Part shown: piece after piece, positions 51,341 through 63,787 of the stretch | How the letters are laid out: every line of letters begins with the position of its first letter | Position numbering within the stretch: position 1 is the stretch's first letter | Source of the DNA: Oncomelania hupensis | Lineage: Eukaryota; Mollusca; Gastropoda; Littorinimorpha; Pomatiopsidae | Reading direction: 5' to 3' | Assembly: GCA_036898135.1 (NCBI GenBank) | Contig: CM072525.1 | Span: forward strand, 53,820,299 to 53,884,298 | DNA length: 64,000 nucleotides | Made by a program: the position numbers and the translations under genes | The notes under the pieces: model-generated | Database searches by the model: none | The model's input: only the letters and a program-made list of their open reading frames with translations | What the model was told of the DNA's origin: nothing

Positions 51341-53130
51341 AAGCTAACCGAAATTTTCCAGTACAACATAAACTAGGTCTTCCACATGAATTAAAGACGA
51401 AACTGCAGTGAACTGTGCCTGTTGCACACAATTTGCCAGTATCAGTCGAAAAAAGCACTTAAACACAATGCCAGTGGAGGGCAGGTTTTAACAATCACGT
51501 CAACCTGAAGTATACATATTACAGTTTCTTCACACACAACAACACACACACATTGACTAATAACTTGATTATCCCAAATTGAATAAGGAACAAGCCAGGT
51601 CGTCAAAATACAGAAAAAAATATTGTACTTTACAAACACTGCAAGGCTAGGAAACGAACACAAAAACACAAAAAATAAACAAAAGGTATAATGTCCATTA
51701 AACTTTGTCGTTGTTGAATTTTGGTGATGTTTGTCGTTGTTGTTTAAACTATATTGTGGCAAACATCACCAAAATTCAGCACGTGATGAAGACAAGGTCG
51801 TGAGCAAATAACAAATACATGCGACAACCCACAACACTATACTGCAGTAATCCAAACTAAACAGTGCCTGGGTGGCGCGTTTTAGCGGGACGCTAACATA
51901 TACTACTCTTCTTTGTCTGGAATAAGGCAAGCTGTAATTAGCCTGCAGTATGCCACAGAAGCTTGGAGCGCTGAGGCAGTAAAGAGGGTTGTTAACAAAG
52001 GTAACTAAAGGTTTATGACAGCTTCCAACATGTGTCCTCTAGTTTAGAAGGTAATGATAGATGGCATTTATATAACTAGACATGAAAATATCTAGATCCA
52101 CTGGAGAATGAGCAAACAGATGAAAAAAGATAATTTGATATGTCGTCGGCACATATCTGACTTTACAGTTAACCCTAACACTAGCATTAACCCTAAACCC
52201 TACCCATAATCCAAATTCTAACTTACTATAATCATAACACTAAAATATCAAAATTTGATGTAAAAATTTTATCCCGTATCTTTGCGCTATAATACAATTA
52301 CGAATGTGCAAAACAATGCGAGAATCGATGTAATTTTAAAATTTCGGCTTTTTCTCTTTGAACACAGTTAACTCAGTAAGCAAGCCTACTTTTAATTGGA
52401 TGATTCGCTGTGCAGCAACCAACCGCGTTATACAATGAATGATCCAATATTCTAATATTAGAAATAGACCATCTTCGAAAACGGGAAATAACTTGTCTTT
52501 TTGTTTTGTTTTTATTTAACTAGAGTTAAGACATAGACATGAGACATTTTATTTCGCGTCAACTTTTACATCGAATAAATCTTGGTGCGCATGGGGTACT
52601 CAGTAGTGTATGCCTATATATGTAATTGCCTATATTTATACAGAAGAAAATGCACACACTGGAAAGCAAGCAGTCCTGCATGACGAACACAATCATACAT
52701 ACACATATACCTGCATCAACAACCTTCCGACACTAGGGTGGTTAAATCAGTTATAGATTAACACAATGTCTAATCACGGAATGACTAGAATTGACAAATT
52801 TGTATGTAGTAAAATAGTAGGCCTATGTTGCTCGTGTTTGCACGTTATCGCGCGTGTACACGCTTACACGAAAAATGACATAACAGCATAATATATAAAA
52901 TATACGGGCGGACATCTCGTCTAAGAACATTATGAGAGCTGCCCCGAGCTGCATGCTTTTCATCGGGCAATGGGGGTGGGGGTTGCCTGGCAGCGCAAGG
53001 CCAAACTAGAAGAGCTAAGCTAGGATAGCAACTGAAATCAACCTATCAGTTGATTCGGAAGATTTGATGGCGGACGGAGCAGAAATTGTAGGCAATAAAC
53101 TGTTCGTTTGCAAAGAATGCCCGCCTGAAC
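51341..53130. other. Intergenic DNA with a 19-bp hairpin
   Basis: The perfect inverted repeat TGAATTTTGGTGATGTTTG / CAAACATCACCAAAATTCA lies at about 51714-51779 with a loop of about 28 bp. Telomere-like CCCTAA words are scattered at 52165-52205. No gene is supported. Confidence 0.5.
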
Positions 53131-53545
53131 GTTACATTACATTACATGATTATTGCTTTAGGTCCAGCGGACTCTTCCGAGCCAAATCAGGACCGGACAA
53201 CCCCTGATCCGCATAAAAGATCTGCTGAAACAATCTTAGTGGTAAAACTGAAAGCTCTCCACCAGCCAGTCACTTTACAATAAAGACATCCCACGCAGGG
53301 GACGCTGAGGCTATACTCTAATTTATCGAACCCCCGTTTACAAAAACAAAATAGAATACAAACATCATTATAAATTATCAACAAAACACATATATATAAA
53401 ATGCCTACATTGCTAATTAATAACATCACAGGAAGCCCTAGTGACCACCTGGCAGAAAGCGTCCAATATTCCCAAGCTGATCCAACAGACCTCAGACACA
53501 AATAAGGAGTCTTGTCCCGGAAGAGTTTTGAAGAAAAAAATGTAT
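53131..53545 (-). repeat. Retroposon family A, 5'-truncated copy
   Basis: The minus strand shows GTCCCCTGCGTGGGATGTCT, AAAGTGACTGGCTGGTGGAG and TTTGGCTCGGAAGAGTCCGC, then an ATGTAATGTAATG tail. It joins repeat B at 53545. Confidence 0.85.
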
Positions 53546-53738
53546 TTAAGGTTTAGGAAAGGGTGTTTGAACGGGGATGGGTTGATTCTTAGAGATACTA
53601 AATATGCCAGGTTCATTCCACCATCCCGTTCATCTTTTTTCATCATTAAGAAGGTGTCCCAGAAAGACACCTTTACGTATGAAATATTATGAGAGGTGAT
53701 GGTAGCGATGAACTGTCATTTATCCCCTCTTCTGATGT
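53545..53738 (+). repeat. Interspersed repeat B with hairpin, plus copy
   Basis: Matches 47572-47772 in the opposite orientation. It contains AAGGTGTCCCAGAAAGACAC, an inverted repeat. Confidence 0.8.
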
Positions 53739-54049
53739 TGTGTATTTGTTTCCATGTTGTAGTAATTACCTTCCAAGCGACTGGCTGTGACCGCTACCAC
53801 GTCTTTAACGGCGGCTGTAATAACAATGAAAACCTCCTTCTCGGAGAGTTCTTTGCCTTTGGACGTCTGCTGCAAAACGAAATGAACTTCTGTGACCTGG
53901 CACATAAATGTGTGAACAACGTTTGCAGTAAGAGGCTCACCTTGGCTAACTCTGCAATCAACTACTTTATTTATTTATTAATTTATTTACTTTTGACTCA
54001 CATGCACAGCAATGTAAGTCTATATACTCACCACCAAAAAAAAATCTAA
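53696..54049 (+). CDS. Weak candidate small secreted protein
   Basis: A 117-codon frame with a hydrophobic signal-like start (LLMLCICFHVVVITFQATG) and spaced cysteines after it. Its first codons lie inside repeat B and the last part reads through a T/A-rich tract, so it may be chance. No family is recognised. Confidence 0.2.
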   Translation: MMVAMNCHLSPLLMLCICFHVVVITFQATGCDRYHVFNGGCNNNENLLLGEFFAFGRLLQNEMNFCDLAHKCVNNVCSKRLTLANSAINYFIYLLIYLLLTHMHSNVSLYTHHQKKI

Positions 54050-54925
<876 letters not shown>

Positions 54926-54949
54926 TGGCGGATGATTCTCGCACGAGGT

Positions 54950-55835
54950 TAGTATTTTTGTGGATTTTGTAGTTTGATTGTGGACTTTGTATTTGATTCT
55001 TTTGAGTTCAGATTAATATGTAGCTTTCTAAAATCAATCGAAAGCATTGTGGAATGTGTCAGTAGTGTTCGAACGGTAAAAGAACGTATTACAAAGTTTC
55101 AATCGAACCTATCAATTGCATTTTTTCGGATCCTTCTTCAGAATTAGCTAGCCCTGCTTAGTCACAAATTATCCTTATTTCGTTACTCGGTTTATATGGA
55201 TATAGACTTCATCTGTGTTATCTGTATGACTGTGGGCTAATGTTTTCAAATGAATTTCACACTGAATAATTCTGAAAATAGCCTACTCTAATTTTATCAC
55301 AGGCTGTGAAGTCCGTAGGCTGCCTCAATTACATACTATACATAGTATGTAATTGAGGCAAGGCCTACGGACTTCACAGCCTGTGATTTTATCTGGAAAT
55401 CTGTCGCTGTCGGAATAAAAAGTAGATCTAGGCCTTAACCACACCCAAAAAAAAAAAAAAAGGGGGGGGGGGGGTTTCGAGGCAAAAATACTTTATTACT
55501 TCATTATACAAATCAAATGGAAACATTAGCCCACAGCCATATGATATAGACTACATAGATCAAGTTTTTAACCCAAGTAGCCTACATGTAGGCCTATTTG
55601 AGTACACCTAGACTAGTAGAAGGTTACGGACGTTGTGTACTATGCATGTGCAATGTGTACTAAGTCGTTGTGTAGGCCTACTAAATTTCGGCGATGTGAA
55701 CACTACTAGATCGGACGATGTGTAAAAGCTTTTGCTGGGTACCTTCACACTGTGGATTGGTGTATAATGACATAGTTGACAGAAAAGCTAAGCAAGGAGC
55801 CCTAAATGTTAATGCAAAATACCTTGATATATATA
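54950..55835. other. Intronic or intergenic DNA with a large hairpin
   Basis: About 46-bp arms at 55296-55341 and 55342-55388 (ATCACAGGCTGTGAAGTCCG ... CGGACTTCACAGCCTGTGAT) meet with almost no loop. A15-G14 homopolymers lie at 55447-55475. Confidence 0.7.
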
Positions 55836-56190
55836 TATATTTCCATCATCCAAGGAATTGCAAAACCAAATTGAAAGGAATATGACACAATCCTTTAAAT
55901 ACTAAGGCAATGTTCAATACCGCAGTGATTTACAAAACTTCAAGAGTAATTTATTCTATGTCATTTAGAATACTACTAGATGCTGTGTGGACCAAATATT
56001 GTAGAAATATTGAATGTGTGTGTAACCAGCCCTTCTCACTTAAACATATTCTTTTTGATTGCAATGTTATTACCCCCTTGTTTATTCCAGTCATAGACAG
56101 GAAAACAAGTCTAGCAGACTTTGATTTAGATTTATGCTCTGTCGTGGCAAAAATCTTAATTGATACACCAGTAGCTAGATTTGTTTAAAT
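55836..56190 (+). mobile_element. Decayed LINE C-terminus
   Basis: CVCNQPFSLKHILFDCNVIT resembles the terminal finger of I/Nimb-like ORF2 (CFACDHFFSVRHVMSECADL). It ends near a TTAATAAACC tail at 56240. Confidence 0.5.
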
Positions 56191-56454
56191 GTCTTCCCTC
56201 CCCCCCCCCTTTTGTCTTATCATCTTTGGTGAACAAGACATTAATAAACCAACCAACGATGTGTACTAAGACGTGTACTTTTTGGTTGTTTTGTGTGTGG
56301 GTGTGTGTGTCTGTGTGTGATGTTTTCATTCTATTTCTAGACTATCAACGAACAAGATTTATTTGATGACGGCATAAATAATCAAATAAAAAAATAGAAT
56401 CTAGGACGCAGAAGTTACCGCATGATTGATCTTGACACCACTTTATTTTTATTA

Positions 56455-56521
56455 AATTATTATTATTATTGTTGTTGTTATTATTATTATTAATTATTAT
56501 TATTATTATTATTATTATTAT
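56455..56521. repeat. (TTA)n microsatellite
   Basis: TTA triplets with two short interruptions. Confidence 0.9.
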
Positions 56522-56565
56522 TTAAAAATACTTACAAGAGAAGCTGTTCTGACCATATGTTTTGT

Positions 56566-56890
56566 AAACGGGGGTTCGATAAATTAGAGTAGGAGCCTCG
56601 GCGTCCCCTGCGTGGGTTGCCTGAATGAACATTGAGGTTTAACGTCCACACCCACCATTGGTTATATGGCAGATTGGGATAACCATCCCAGGAAAACAAG
56701 GGTAGGGACCTGAATCAGAACTGAACCACCAGAGCAATCATACTGCTAAAATGGATAGTGAAAATGGCCACATTTTATATCGCCCACCACGGGATTCGAA
56801 CCTGGGTCATATCGGTGTGCCAGGCAAACGTTCTACCACTTGAGCTACGGCGGTGGGGGGTTGCCTTTATTTGTAAAGTGTTCTGGGCTG
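56566..56890 (+). repeat. Retroposon family A fragment split by a SINE
   Basis: TTGTAAACGGGGGTTCGATA and GTCCCCTGCGTGGG lie before, and TTTATTTGTAAAGTG after, the insertion at about 56625-56856. GGTTGCCT is present on both sides of the insert and is the likely target duplication. Confidence 0.8.
56625..56856 (-). mobile_element. tRNA-derived SINE
   Basis: On the minus strand it begins CACCGCCGTAGCTCAAGTGG (A box) and has CCAGGTTCGAATCCCGTGGT (B box), the polymerase III promoter of a tRNA-like head of about 75 bases, followed by a 150-bp body. It lies in a family A copy with the 8-bp duplication GGTTGCCT. Confidence 0.8.
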
Positions 56891-57236
56891 ATAATTTGCG
56901 TTGAGTGTTATCATGTTGGTTACTTTCTTAGATCCTGCATGCATATGAGGAGTTTAGTCCTGATATGATACCACCTTTGTAGAACTTTAAAAGAACATTT
57001 AACAAGGCAGGAATAAATTTTATGGAAATGGAGGTTTTTTTGTTTGGGGGTTATGGGAAAGTTTTTTTCTTTGCAGAATTCTCTTGTCTTTCTCCTTTAG
57101 TTATGATAGGAGGCTAGTACAAGGCTATTACAGCATGGTTATAGTAAAAATAATATCAAAATTGACTTTTTCTCTTGCACCTCCTATCTTTTGCAATAGA
57201 TTCTCATTATATTTTAATTCCTCAGAGGTGAATCAT

Positions 57237-58446
57237 GAATATTTGCTCTTCTTGTTCCTTGTGATATGAATTGTAATAAAAAGAAAATTAGCATGTCGTG
57301 GATAGAAATGTTCTAATTTATGTCGTAGTAAACACATTGAATGCTATTTCAGGATCCAGACTACCCTCCGGATGCACAAACTGGTAGTAGCATGTCTGAG
57401 GAATTCCCAGCTTTACGACTCCCACTCAGGTATGTATTTTTTTGTTTGTTTGTGTGTGTGTGTGTTTTGTTTTAAGTGTTTGTTTACCCCCGTTGGGGTG
57501 CCGGGGGTTTCAGTATAAATAGTATCCCCACTTTCTGGAAATTTAGTGCTTTAAATTCCCACTGTCGCTGTCTTTCTCATTTGCTCTTTCTCATTCCTGC
57601 TCTTTTCTTTCCATCTGCTATACTATCGTCTTCTTCGCTAGACCAGTCTCCTACCTTTTTTCTTGAAAACTCTTCCGGGACAAGATTCATTGTTTGTGTA
57701 TGAAGTCTGTTGGATCAGCTTGGGAATATTGGACGCTTTCTGCCAGGTGGTCACTAGGGCTTCCTATGATGTTATTATTTAGCAAAGTAGGCATTTTATA
57801 TGTATGTGTTTTGTTGATAATTTATAATGATGTTTGTATTCTATTTCGTTTTTGTAAACGGGGGTTCGATAAGTTGGGGTGAAGCCTCAGCCGTCCCCTG
57901 CGTGGGATGTCTTTATTGTAAAGTGACTGGCTGGTGGAGAGCTTTCGGTTTTACCACTAGGGTTGTTTCAGCAGATCTCTTATGCGGATCGGGGGTTGTC
58001 CGGTCCTGATTTGGCTCGGAAGAGTCCGCTGGACCTAAAGCAATAATAATGTAATGTAAAGTGTTTGTTTTACTGTACCCATACCTCTGTGTGTGTGTGT
58101 GTGTGTGTGTTGTTTTAAGTGTTTGTTTTACTGTACCCATACCTGTGCTTCTTCTGGACTTGCCATTGCAATTACTTCAACTATGAATATTTGCTCTTCT
58201 TGTTCCTTGTGATATGAATTGTAATAAAAAGAAAATTAGCATGTCGTGGATAGAAATGTTCTAATTTATGTGCATAGTAAACACAGTGAATGCTATTTCA
58301 GGATCCAGACTACCCTCCGGATGCACAAACTGGTAGTAGCATGTCTGAGGAATTCCCAGCTTTACGACTCCCACTCAAGGTGTGTTTTTTTGTTTTGTTT
58401 TTCTGTGTGTGTGTGTTGTTTTAAGTGTTTGTTTTACTGTACCCAA

Positions 58447-58481
<35 letters not shown>

Positions 58482-58560
58482 GTTTTAAGTGTTTGTTTTA
58501 CTGTACCTATACCTGTGCTTCTTCTTCTGGACTTGCCATTGCAATTACTTCATTTTAATC
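57237..58560 (+). repeat. Segmental tandem duplication carrying an exon
   Basis: 57237-57440 and 58182-58390 are nearly identical (ATTTGCTCTTCTTGTTCCTT, AGCATGTCGTGGATAGAAAT and the exon). A further repeat of GTGTTTGTTTTACTGTACCC and CTTCTGGACTTGCCATTGCA follows. Family A inserted into one copy. Confidence 0.9.
57486..58058 (+). repeat. Retroposon family A, complete copy (573 bp) with 12-bp target duplication
   Basis: It starts CCCCCGTTGGGGTGCCGGGG, then GTATAAATAGTATCC, and ends TTTGGCTCGGAAGAGTCCGC and CCTAAAGCAATAATAATG. The direct repeat AAGTGTTTGTTT flanks it (57474-57485, 58059-58070), as made by target-primed reverse transcription. It defines the family's ends. Confidence 0.9.
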
Positions 58561-59269
58561 ATTGATTGACCTCATTATCGAAAAGAATAAATTTTACTTC
58601 GGATTGTGGAAATATTCTTAGTTGTCATGTTGATCATGGACACATGTATTTTCTAGGAGAGGGTGTTTGGATCTTTAATGTTTTATTTTTGGGTAGATAA
58701 GTTTGTACTGAATTATGTACAGGCAGCCAAATTTTTATTATACAATAAGGTCAAGGTGAGGCATATTTTATGAAAGTACTTGCAAATACAATCAAATAAC
58801 AACAAAATAATAATATTATATAATAATTTGATAACTTGGTTAGTTCCGGAGATACTTTTTGTGTATGCATGCGAACAATGGTTAAAACCATAATTTTGAA
58901 GTCTAGCACAGCACAGCAGCCAGTAAGCTGCCGGTACATAACTGAATAATATACCATTTGTTTAGGGTCACTTTTAGCTCAAGATTTTGAAGGATTCTAA
59001 CTCCAAAAGAATGAATATTTTTTGGTTTGTTTTCATACTTTCCAATAATTGTTTGTTGGGTCCAATGCAATTCTGTTGATATTCAGTATATTTATTATGT
59101 AAGATGGAAGTGATTATGTCTGATACTTTTGGTTTACAGGATAAATATGACCAAGCCTCCCCGTGAAGCCAACACAGAAGAGACTGCCAGAATACCAACA
59201 TCCCAGACAACTTAGCCGATTCTTTCAAAACACCAAAGATCAAGCCCAATGACCAAGCCTCCTGTGATG

Positions 59270-59297
59270 CAGAGGTGCCAACCAGTACGGATTGACC

Positions 59298-59381
<84 letters not shown>

Positions 59382-59432
59382 CACTAAGTCATGTGCCACA
59401 GAAAAACAGTATTATGACTGTGTGGTGTGGTG

Positions 59433-59463
<31 letters not shown>

Positions 59464-60624
59464 AGTGTAGCAGAAATATGCAGACTGACCCGCAAACCTA
59501 TAGTCATAGAGCCATGGATACTACATCAGTGCATAGAGCAGTTGATTGACTACGTATTCCTGTGACATTGTGCGTGCATGTGTGTGTGGGCGTGTGTGTG
59601 AGTGTTTGGGTGTGTGAGTGTGTGTATGCGAATGTGATGCACACATAGTAAGGTGTATGTGAGTGGCTGTTTCTTAATTAAGTGGTTCATAATCATACGT
59701 GACCCTGATCCGTGATGCCTACGTAGTACCATGATTTTATTAGCAATGTTAAATCTAAGTCATATGTTTTTGAAGTAATAACAGTTTACTGATGTATTCG
59801 TTGCGGAATGTCTCTAGTTGTAACTAGTCATGTGTATACACCATTTAATTTGCTCAGCAGCCTATTGTTGTTACCTATTTTCTTATAATGTATGTAAAAA
59901 CCCCACTCCCCTGTAGTTAGTGAAGGGAAACAACAATGTTGACATAGCGTTGACAGTGGAAGTGTGTAATGTGTAACCCTAGAACGACTAGCGTAACTAC
60001 AGTGAGCCTCTTAAATGTATTAAGGGTGTGTGTGGGATGAGTCGGTGCGTGGATAAGAATGAATGTGCAAGGATTAGCATGGTCATGAGAAAGCGTGAAT
60101 GATTGAGAAAATGGCACTAATAGTCTTGAGATTTTTTTAGTATTGTTATGCATTAAGGTGTTCTAATATCCGCTACTTATTGTATACATACATGTACGCT
60201 AACCTTTGTGTTGTCTTCTTAATATGCCAACAGTTACTGTGCATCACACACAAATATCCTTGTGCAAATGGGGACAATAAAGATACGTTATTCGTTATTC
60301 GTTAGTTTATCTTTGCCAGCGGTGCTTCTGTACCGGTTTCTGGTCTCATAATAGTACTCCTACACTCACTGAACGTCGCTGTGTTCAACAAGCTGATTTT
60401 CATGGTGATTTTAGAGTAAAATAAGTGTGGTGTTCAACAAGCTGATTTGTATCGTGATTTTAGAGGATTGAAAATAGCCTTCTGTTTCAGAGGGAAGCCT
60501 GTCGTTACTTTATAGTGTCATAGGCTAGGTTTTTGCGAGAAAAAAAAATACTGACAAGTGTTAAAAAACACTGACAAACGGGTCCGGAAATACTGACAAG
60601 AAGATTAGGGGGTTGGCACCTCTG
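59270..60624. mobile_element. hAT-like non-autonomous element (1355 bp)
   Basis: Perfect 14-bp terminal inverted repeats, CAGAGGTGCCAACC and GGTTGGCACCTCTG. No 8-bp target duplication was found; only GATG is shared by the flanks. Inside are (GA)n at 59300-59379 and (GT)n at 59430-59460, and ACTGACAA words near the right end. No transposase. Confidence 0.7.
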
Positions 60625-61935
60625 GATGCAAATTTTATTTTGAAATAAAATAAAAAATAAAAAGAAGTTAAGCATTTTTTATGTGTGGTTATTTTATGTG
60701 TGTAATTAAGTTTTGTTCTACCATCTCCTAAAATTACATTTCCTTTTACTCCAAATTACACTTCTCTCTTGGCATTACACTTTTTGACAAGGCCTGATGG
60801 GCAAAGCTGATTGAATGTTGTGGTTCATTGTGGTTTTACAATTTACTTATGTGTGAACAAATACTTTAATCGGAGAGTGAACAGGTGCAAAGTATGTTGT
60901 TGGTGTTGTTGTTTGTCCACTGATGTCAATATATCTGCTCCCAGACCTCTCGCACTTTCTAATTCCCTTATTTTCCCTCCCCACTGCCTCACTCCCTCTT
61001 CCTCACTCTTCTCCTGTCTTTCATTCACATACTCATAGTCAGGGGCACTACAGGCCTACGAGGCCTACAAAAAGAGAACGTGGTCTACCTATTGTGGCCC
61101 AAAAAAAATTGCATGTTGGTGATCTGATAGGTCTAAACTACTTACTGTGAAGTTTTGAATTAAAATTTCTTGCTCTTGTGTCTACAGCGGACATTTTAAT
61201 GTCGCTATTTCTTAATGTTTGGATTAATAAAACTGAACCAAGATACTACCTGTCAGTGTGACCAAACTGCATAAAAAGCAATTGTTCATGACTAATTATC
61301 ATTATTTCATGAAAAAGAGAATACAACATACACACACACACACATAAAACACTTAAATAGTATTGAAAACACTTAAATAGTATTGAAAATATATATATTT
61401 CATTTAATTACCTCCCTTGTTGTAACATGTAAAACTATTTCGCGTACCGTTAGATCAGTTTGAATGGCATATAAGCTATGCTTGTTAGTCCTGAATATTC
61501 CTGGACATTGTTTGTTCATGCCATTTAAAAAATAAAGCTGTTCATACAATGGCAATTTTTTTCACATTCCCAGGTCACTCAAAATACTGATCGCTTGTGA
61601 ATAGGATTCAACTGTATTGCTACTAAATGATGCATCTTCACCCGAAGCCTTCTAAGTTTACATACACTTCATAACTGTTCCACACACTTGTTGTACTAGT
61701 CTTTGTAGTAACTTGTTGTACTAGTCTTTGTAGTAATAGGTAAGTGAGTTAGACATATATTACTTAAGAAACAATTCCATTCAACCAGTGTCAAAGAGTG
61801 CTTTTGCAGACTGAAGAATTACCACCACAGGTCTGGCCGTGAAGTGTTCATTAATCATCTGACAGCAGTCAGATTCATCACTGTCAGATTCATCTGGCTC
61901 ACTGTTTTCCACATCATGCGAACTATGGTTAGAGC
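60625..61935. other. Intergenic DNA with small tandem duplications
   Basis: An AAATAAAATAAAA run lies at 60642-60662. Two short tandem duplications are ACACTTAAATAGTATTGAAA (61349-61390) and ACTTGTTGTACTAGTCTTTG (61685-61735). An acidic open reading at 61800-61950 on the minus strand is treated with the gene that follows. Confidence 0.5.
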
Positions 61936-61937
61936 AG

Positions 61938-63787
61938 TTATTGCATGCGGGGCTCAACTACTTTGGAAAAATGTTGGAATGATGCTTGCAGGTAGGGTGG
62001 TCCAGTGGTGGTGCTGTCTGTAGAAGTAGCAGAGTAGGAGCTTGAGGTGGTGTTAGATGTTCCCGACCAGTGCCGACACCGATTAGCAGAAGTCATAAAA
62101 CTTCTGTAGCATGACTTATGGTATCTGAAAAAAAAGGTTGTACAATTACCATAGACCAAAACAATGTCATGATTAATGTACTCTTTTGAACAGAAAAAAA
62201 CGCCAGTACTCAGTAGGTTGGTTGCTGGACACTTAAAAAATATATGTTAAAACATCCTTTAAATCAGACACGTTGCAGTGTGTGTGTCAGTAGGTGTAAT
62301 TGGTGCAGCAAGTTTTGTCACCTAGATGTAAGTAAAGGGGGTTGTTTCCTTCTTTCTCTCTCTCTATTTCCTCCTACTCCCTCCCCTCTTTCTCTCCCTC
62401 TCTCTCACTTTCTCTTCCTCTCTCTCACATACACAAAATTAGGTTAGTCAGGGTTCCTGTCACCAGCATGACAACTCATTCCCAAACTATATATATTGTG
62501 AAGATCGAGCCACAAATTAATAAACACATAAAGAAGAAAACAAATTAATGAACACACACACATACAAACAAGACTGTACATTACAAGTTGCATGACGTTA
62601 TACATTGATACAGTGCCCCATGCCCCGAGTGAGATATCACCTTAGTTTTACACAGACACACATCACTTACTTTGCTTCAACAGCAAGCAGATCTGGTTTG
62701 TACTGCAAATCCCTCTGGATATCATCTCTGCCCAGCTTACATGCTGCTTGCAGGAAATTGTGGCCATCACTTCCACCCTACAGACAAAAATACCATTACA
62801 TTGTATACATAGCTGTCAAACACCATCACTTCCACTCTACAGACAAAAATACCACTACATTGTTAATACATAGCTGTAAAACGTACTCATCCAAATCTGC
62901 AGCAAACAAATTTCCATTCTTTATTATTGTTTTATTTTATTTTTATTATTTATTTTATTTTATTTATTTTTTTAATTTATTTATTTAATTTTTTTTTGTT
63001 TGGGGGGGGGGGGGGGTAATATTACAACCTTGCAATCAACAAAATATTTAAGAAAGCACTTTTCAACAGCTTTGGTCTGTCAAGATGTGCTGTCACTGAA
63101 GTTAGATTTAAATCTAACTTGGTTAGCTTGCAAAACCAGGTAATAACCACTAACCAGGTTAAATAACCTTAGCTTGCAAAACCAGGTAATAACCACTAAC
63201 CAGGTTAAATAACCTGGTTAGTGGTTATTACCTGGTTTTGCAAGCTAACTATGTCCTGCTTAAGGCTCCTTTTAATTATTACTACTGGCATTCAAAAAAC
63301 TGAAGGTATCAATCTGACTGTATATGCTACAAGTGCCATGTAAGACATTATGAAAACAATTATATCAGACAGAAATGCTTACCTGCACTAATGTTTCGCG
63401 TGTACTTGACCCGCTGCCTGTACATTTCGTCCATTTAATTTTCCTGCAAATGATGCACACAGCTGGCAGAACATTTGATGAACCTGCTCTACTTCTCAAC
63501 CGTTGTGTTTTTACTGGGGAATTTTTCCGCACAAGAATGCCTTTAGCAGCCCGTTTTTCTGCTTGGTCAATTCGGAGCTTGTGTGTGAATGTGGAATAAC
63601 ATGCCACATGGTATCCCTCTTCTGCGCTCAGTTCTGGCCTCTGAAGTAAACGTTCTGCCCTTTCACGTTCACTGCCGTCAAGTTTGACCCATTTTTTACT
63701 AAACTGTAACACAGTGGTCCACCTCTTATGCAAAAAACTGAAGATTTCTTCATTTTCTGAGCCTGGAATGCAGTGGATTGAACACAT
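61938..63787 (-). CDS. Three-exon host gene: uncharacterised Cys/His protein of 232 residues
   Basis: Exon 1 (63383-63787) ends at CAG|GTAAGC, exon 2 is 62671-62777 (acceptor TCTGTAG, donor AAAGTAAGTG) and exon 3 is 61938-62124 (acceptor TTTTTTCAG). Phases join without a break: 405 + 107 + 187 bp = 233 codons with the stop. Exon 1 has GYHVACYSTFTHKLRIDQAE and CIICRKIKWTKC. Exon 2 reads HNFLQAACKLGRDDIQRDLQ. The exon 2/3 junction gives AKYHKSCYRSFMTS, and exon 3 is Ser/Thr-rich at its end. YH-x2-CY and CxxC motifs recall an uncharacterised invertebrate family, probably zinc-binding. Beyond the stop another frame reads CNNCSNHSSHDVENSEPDES, so a one-base slip in the GGGG at 61949-61952 may hide a longer C-terminus. 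Confidence 0.75.
62764..62880 (-). repeat. 59-bp tandem duplication across the exon 2 acceptor
   Basis: CCATCACTTCCACC and ACAGACAAAAATACCA recur at 62764 and 62823. The upstream copy (in transcription order) duplicates the splice acceptor and first 14 or so bases of exon 2. Confidence 0.85.
63101..63248. repeat. Direct and inverted repeat cluster
   Basis: The 18-base palindrome GTTAGATTTAAATCTAAC is followed by two 46-bp direct copies (TTAGCTTGCAAAACCAGGTA, from 63123 and 63169). The second is followed at once by its inverted copy (TACCTGGTTTTGCAAGCTAA, ending 63248). Confidence 0.9.

Larger units (their letters stand above)
54926..59215 (+). other. Candidate small host gene with a duplicated exon
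   Basis: Exon 1 (54926-54948) reads MADDSRT and ends at AG|GTTAGT. The exon at 57353-57429 (acceptor TATTTCAG, donor CAGGTATG) continues in phase as IQTTLRMHKLVVACLRNSQL then YDSHS. A duplicate exon at 58302-58379 has one extra base before its donor. The last exon starts at 59140 (GGTTTACAG). Spliced through the second copy the frame continues INMTKPPREANTEETARIPT to a stop at 59213; through the first copy it stops at once. I do not recognise the protein. Confidence 0.35.

Noticed and set aside
56780..56850. tRNA gene on the minus strand
   Set aside because: A and B boxes are present but it is followed by a SINE body and flanked by an 8-bp duplication inside another repeat, so it is a SINE head.
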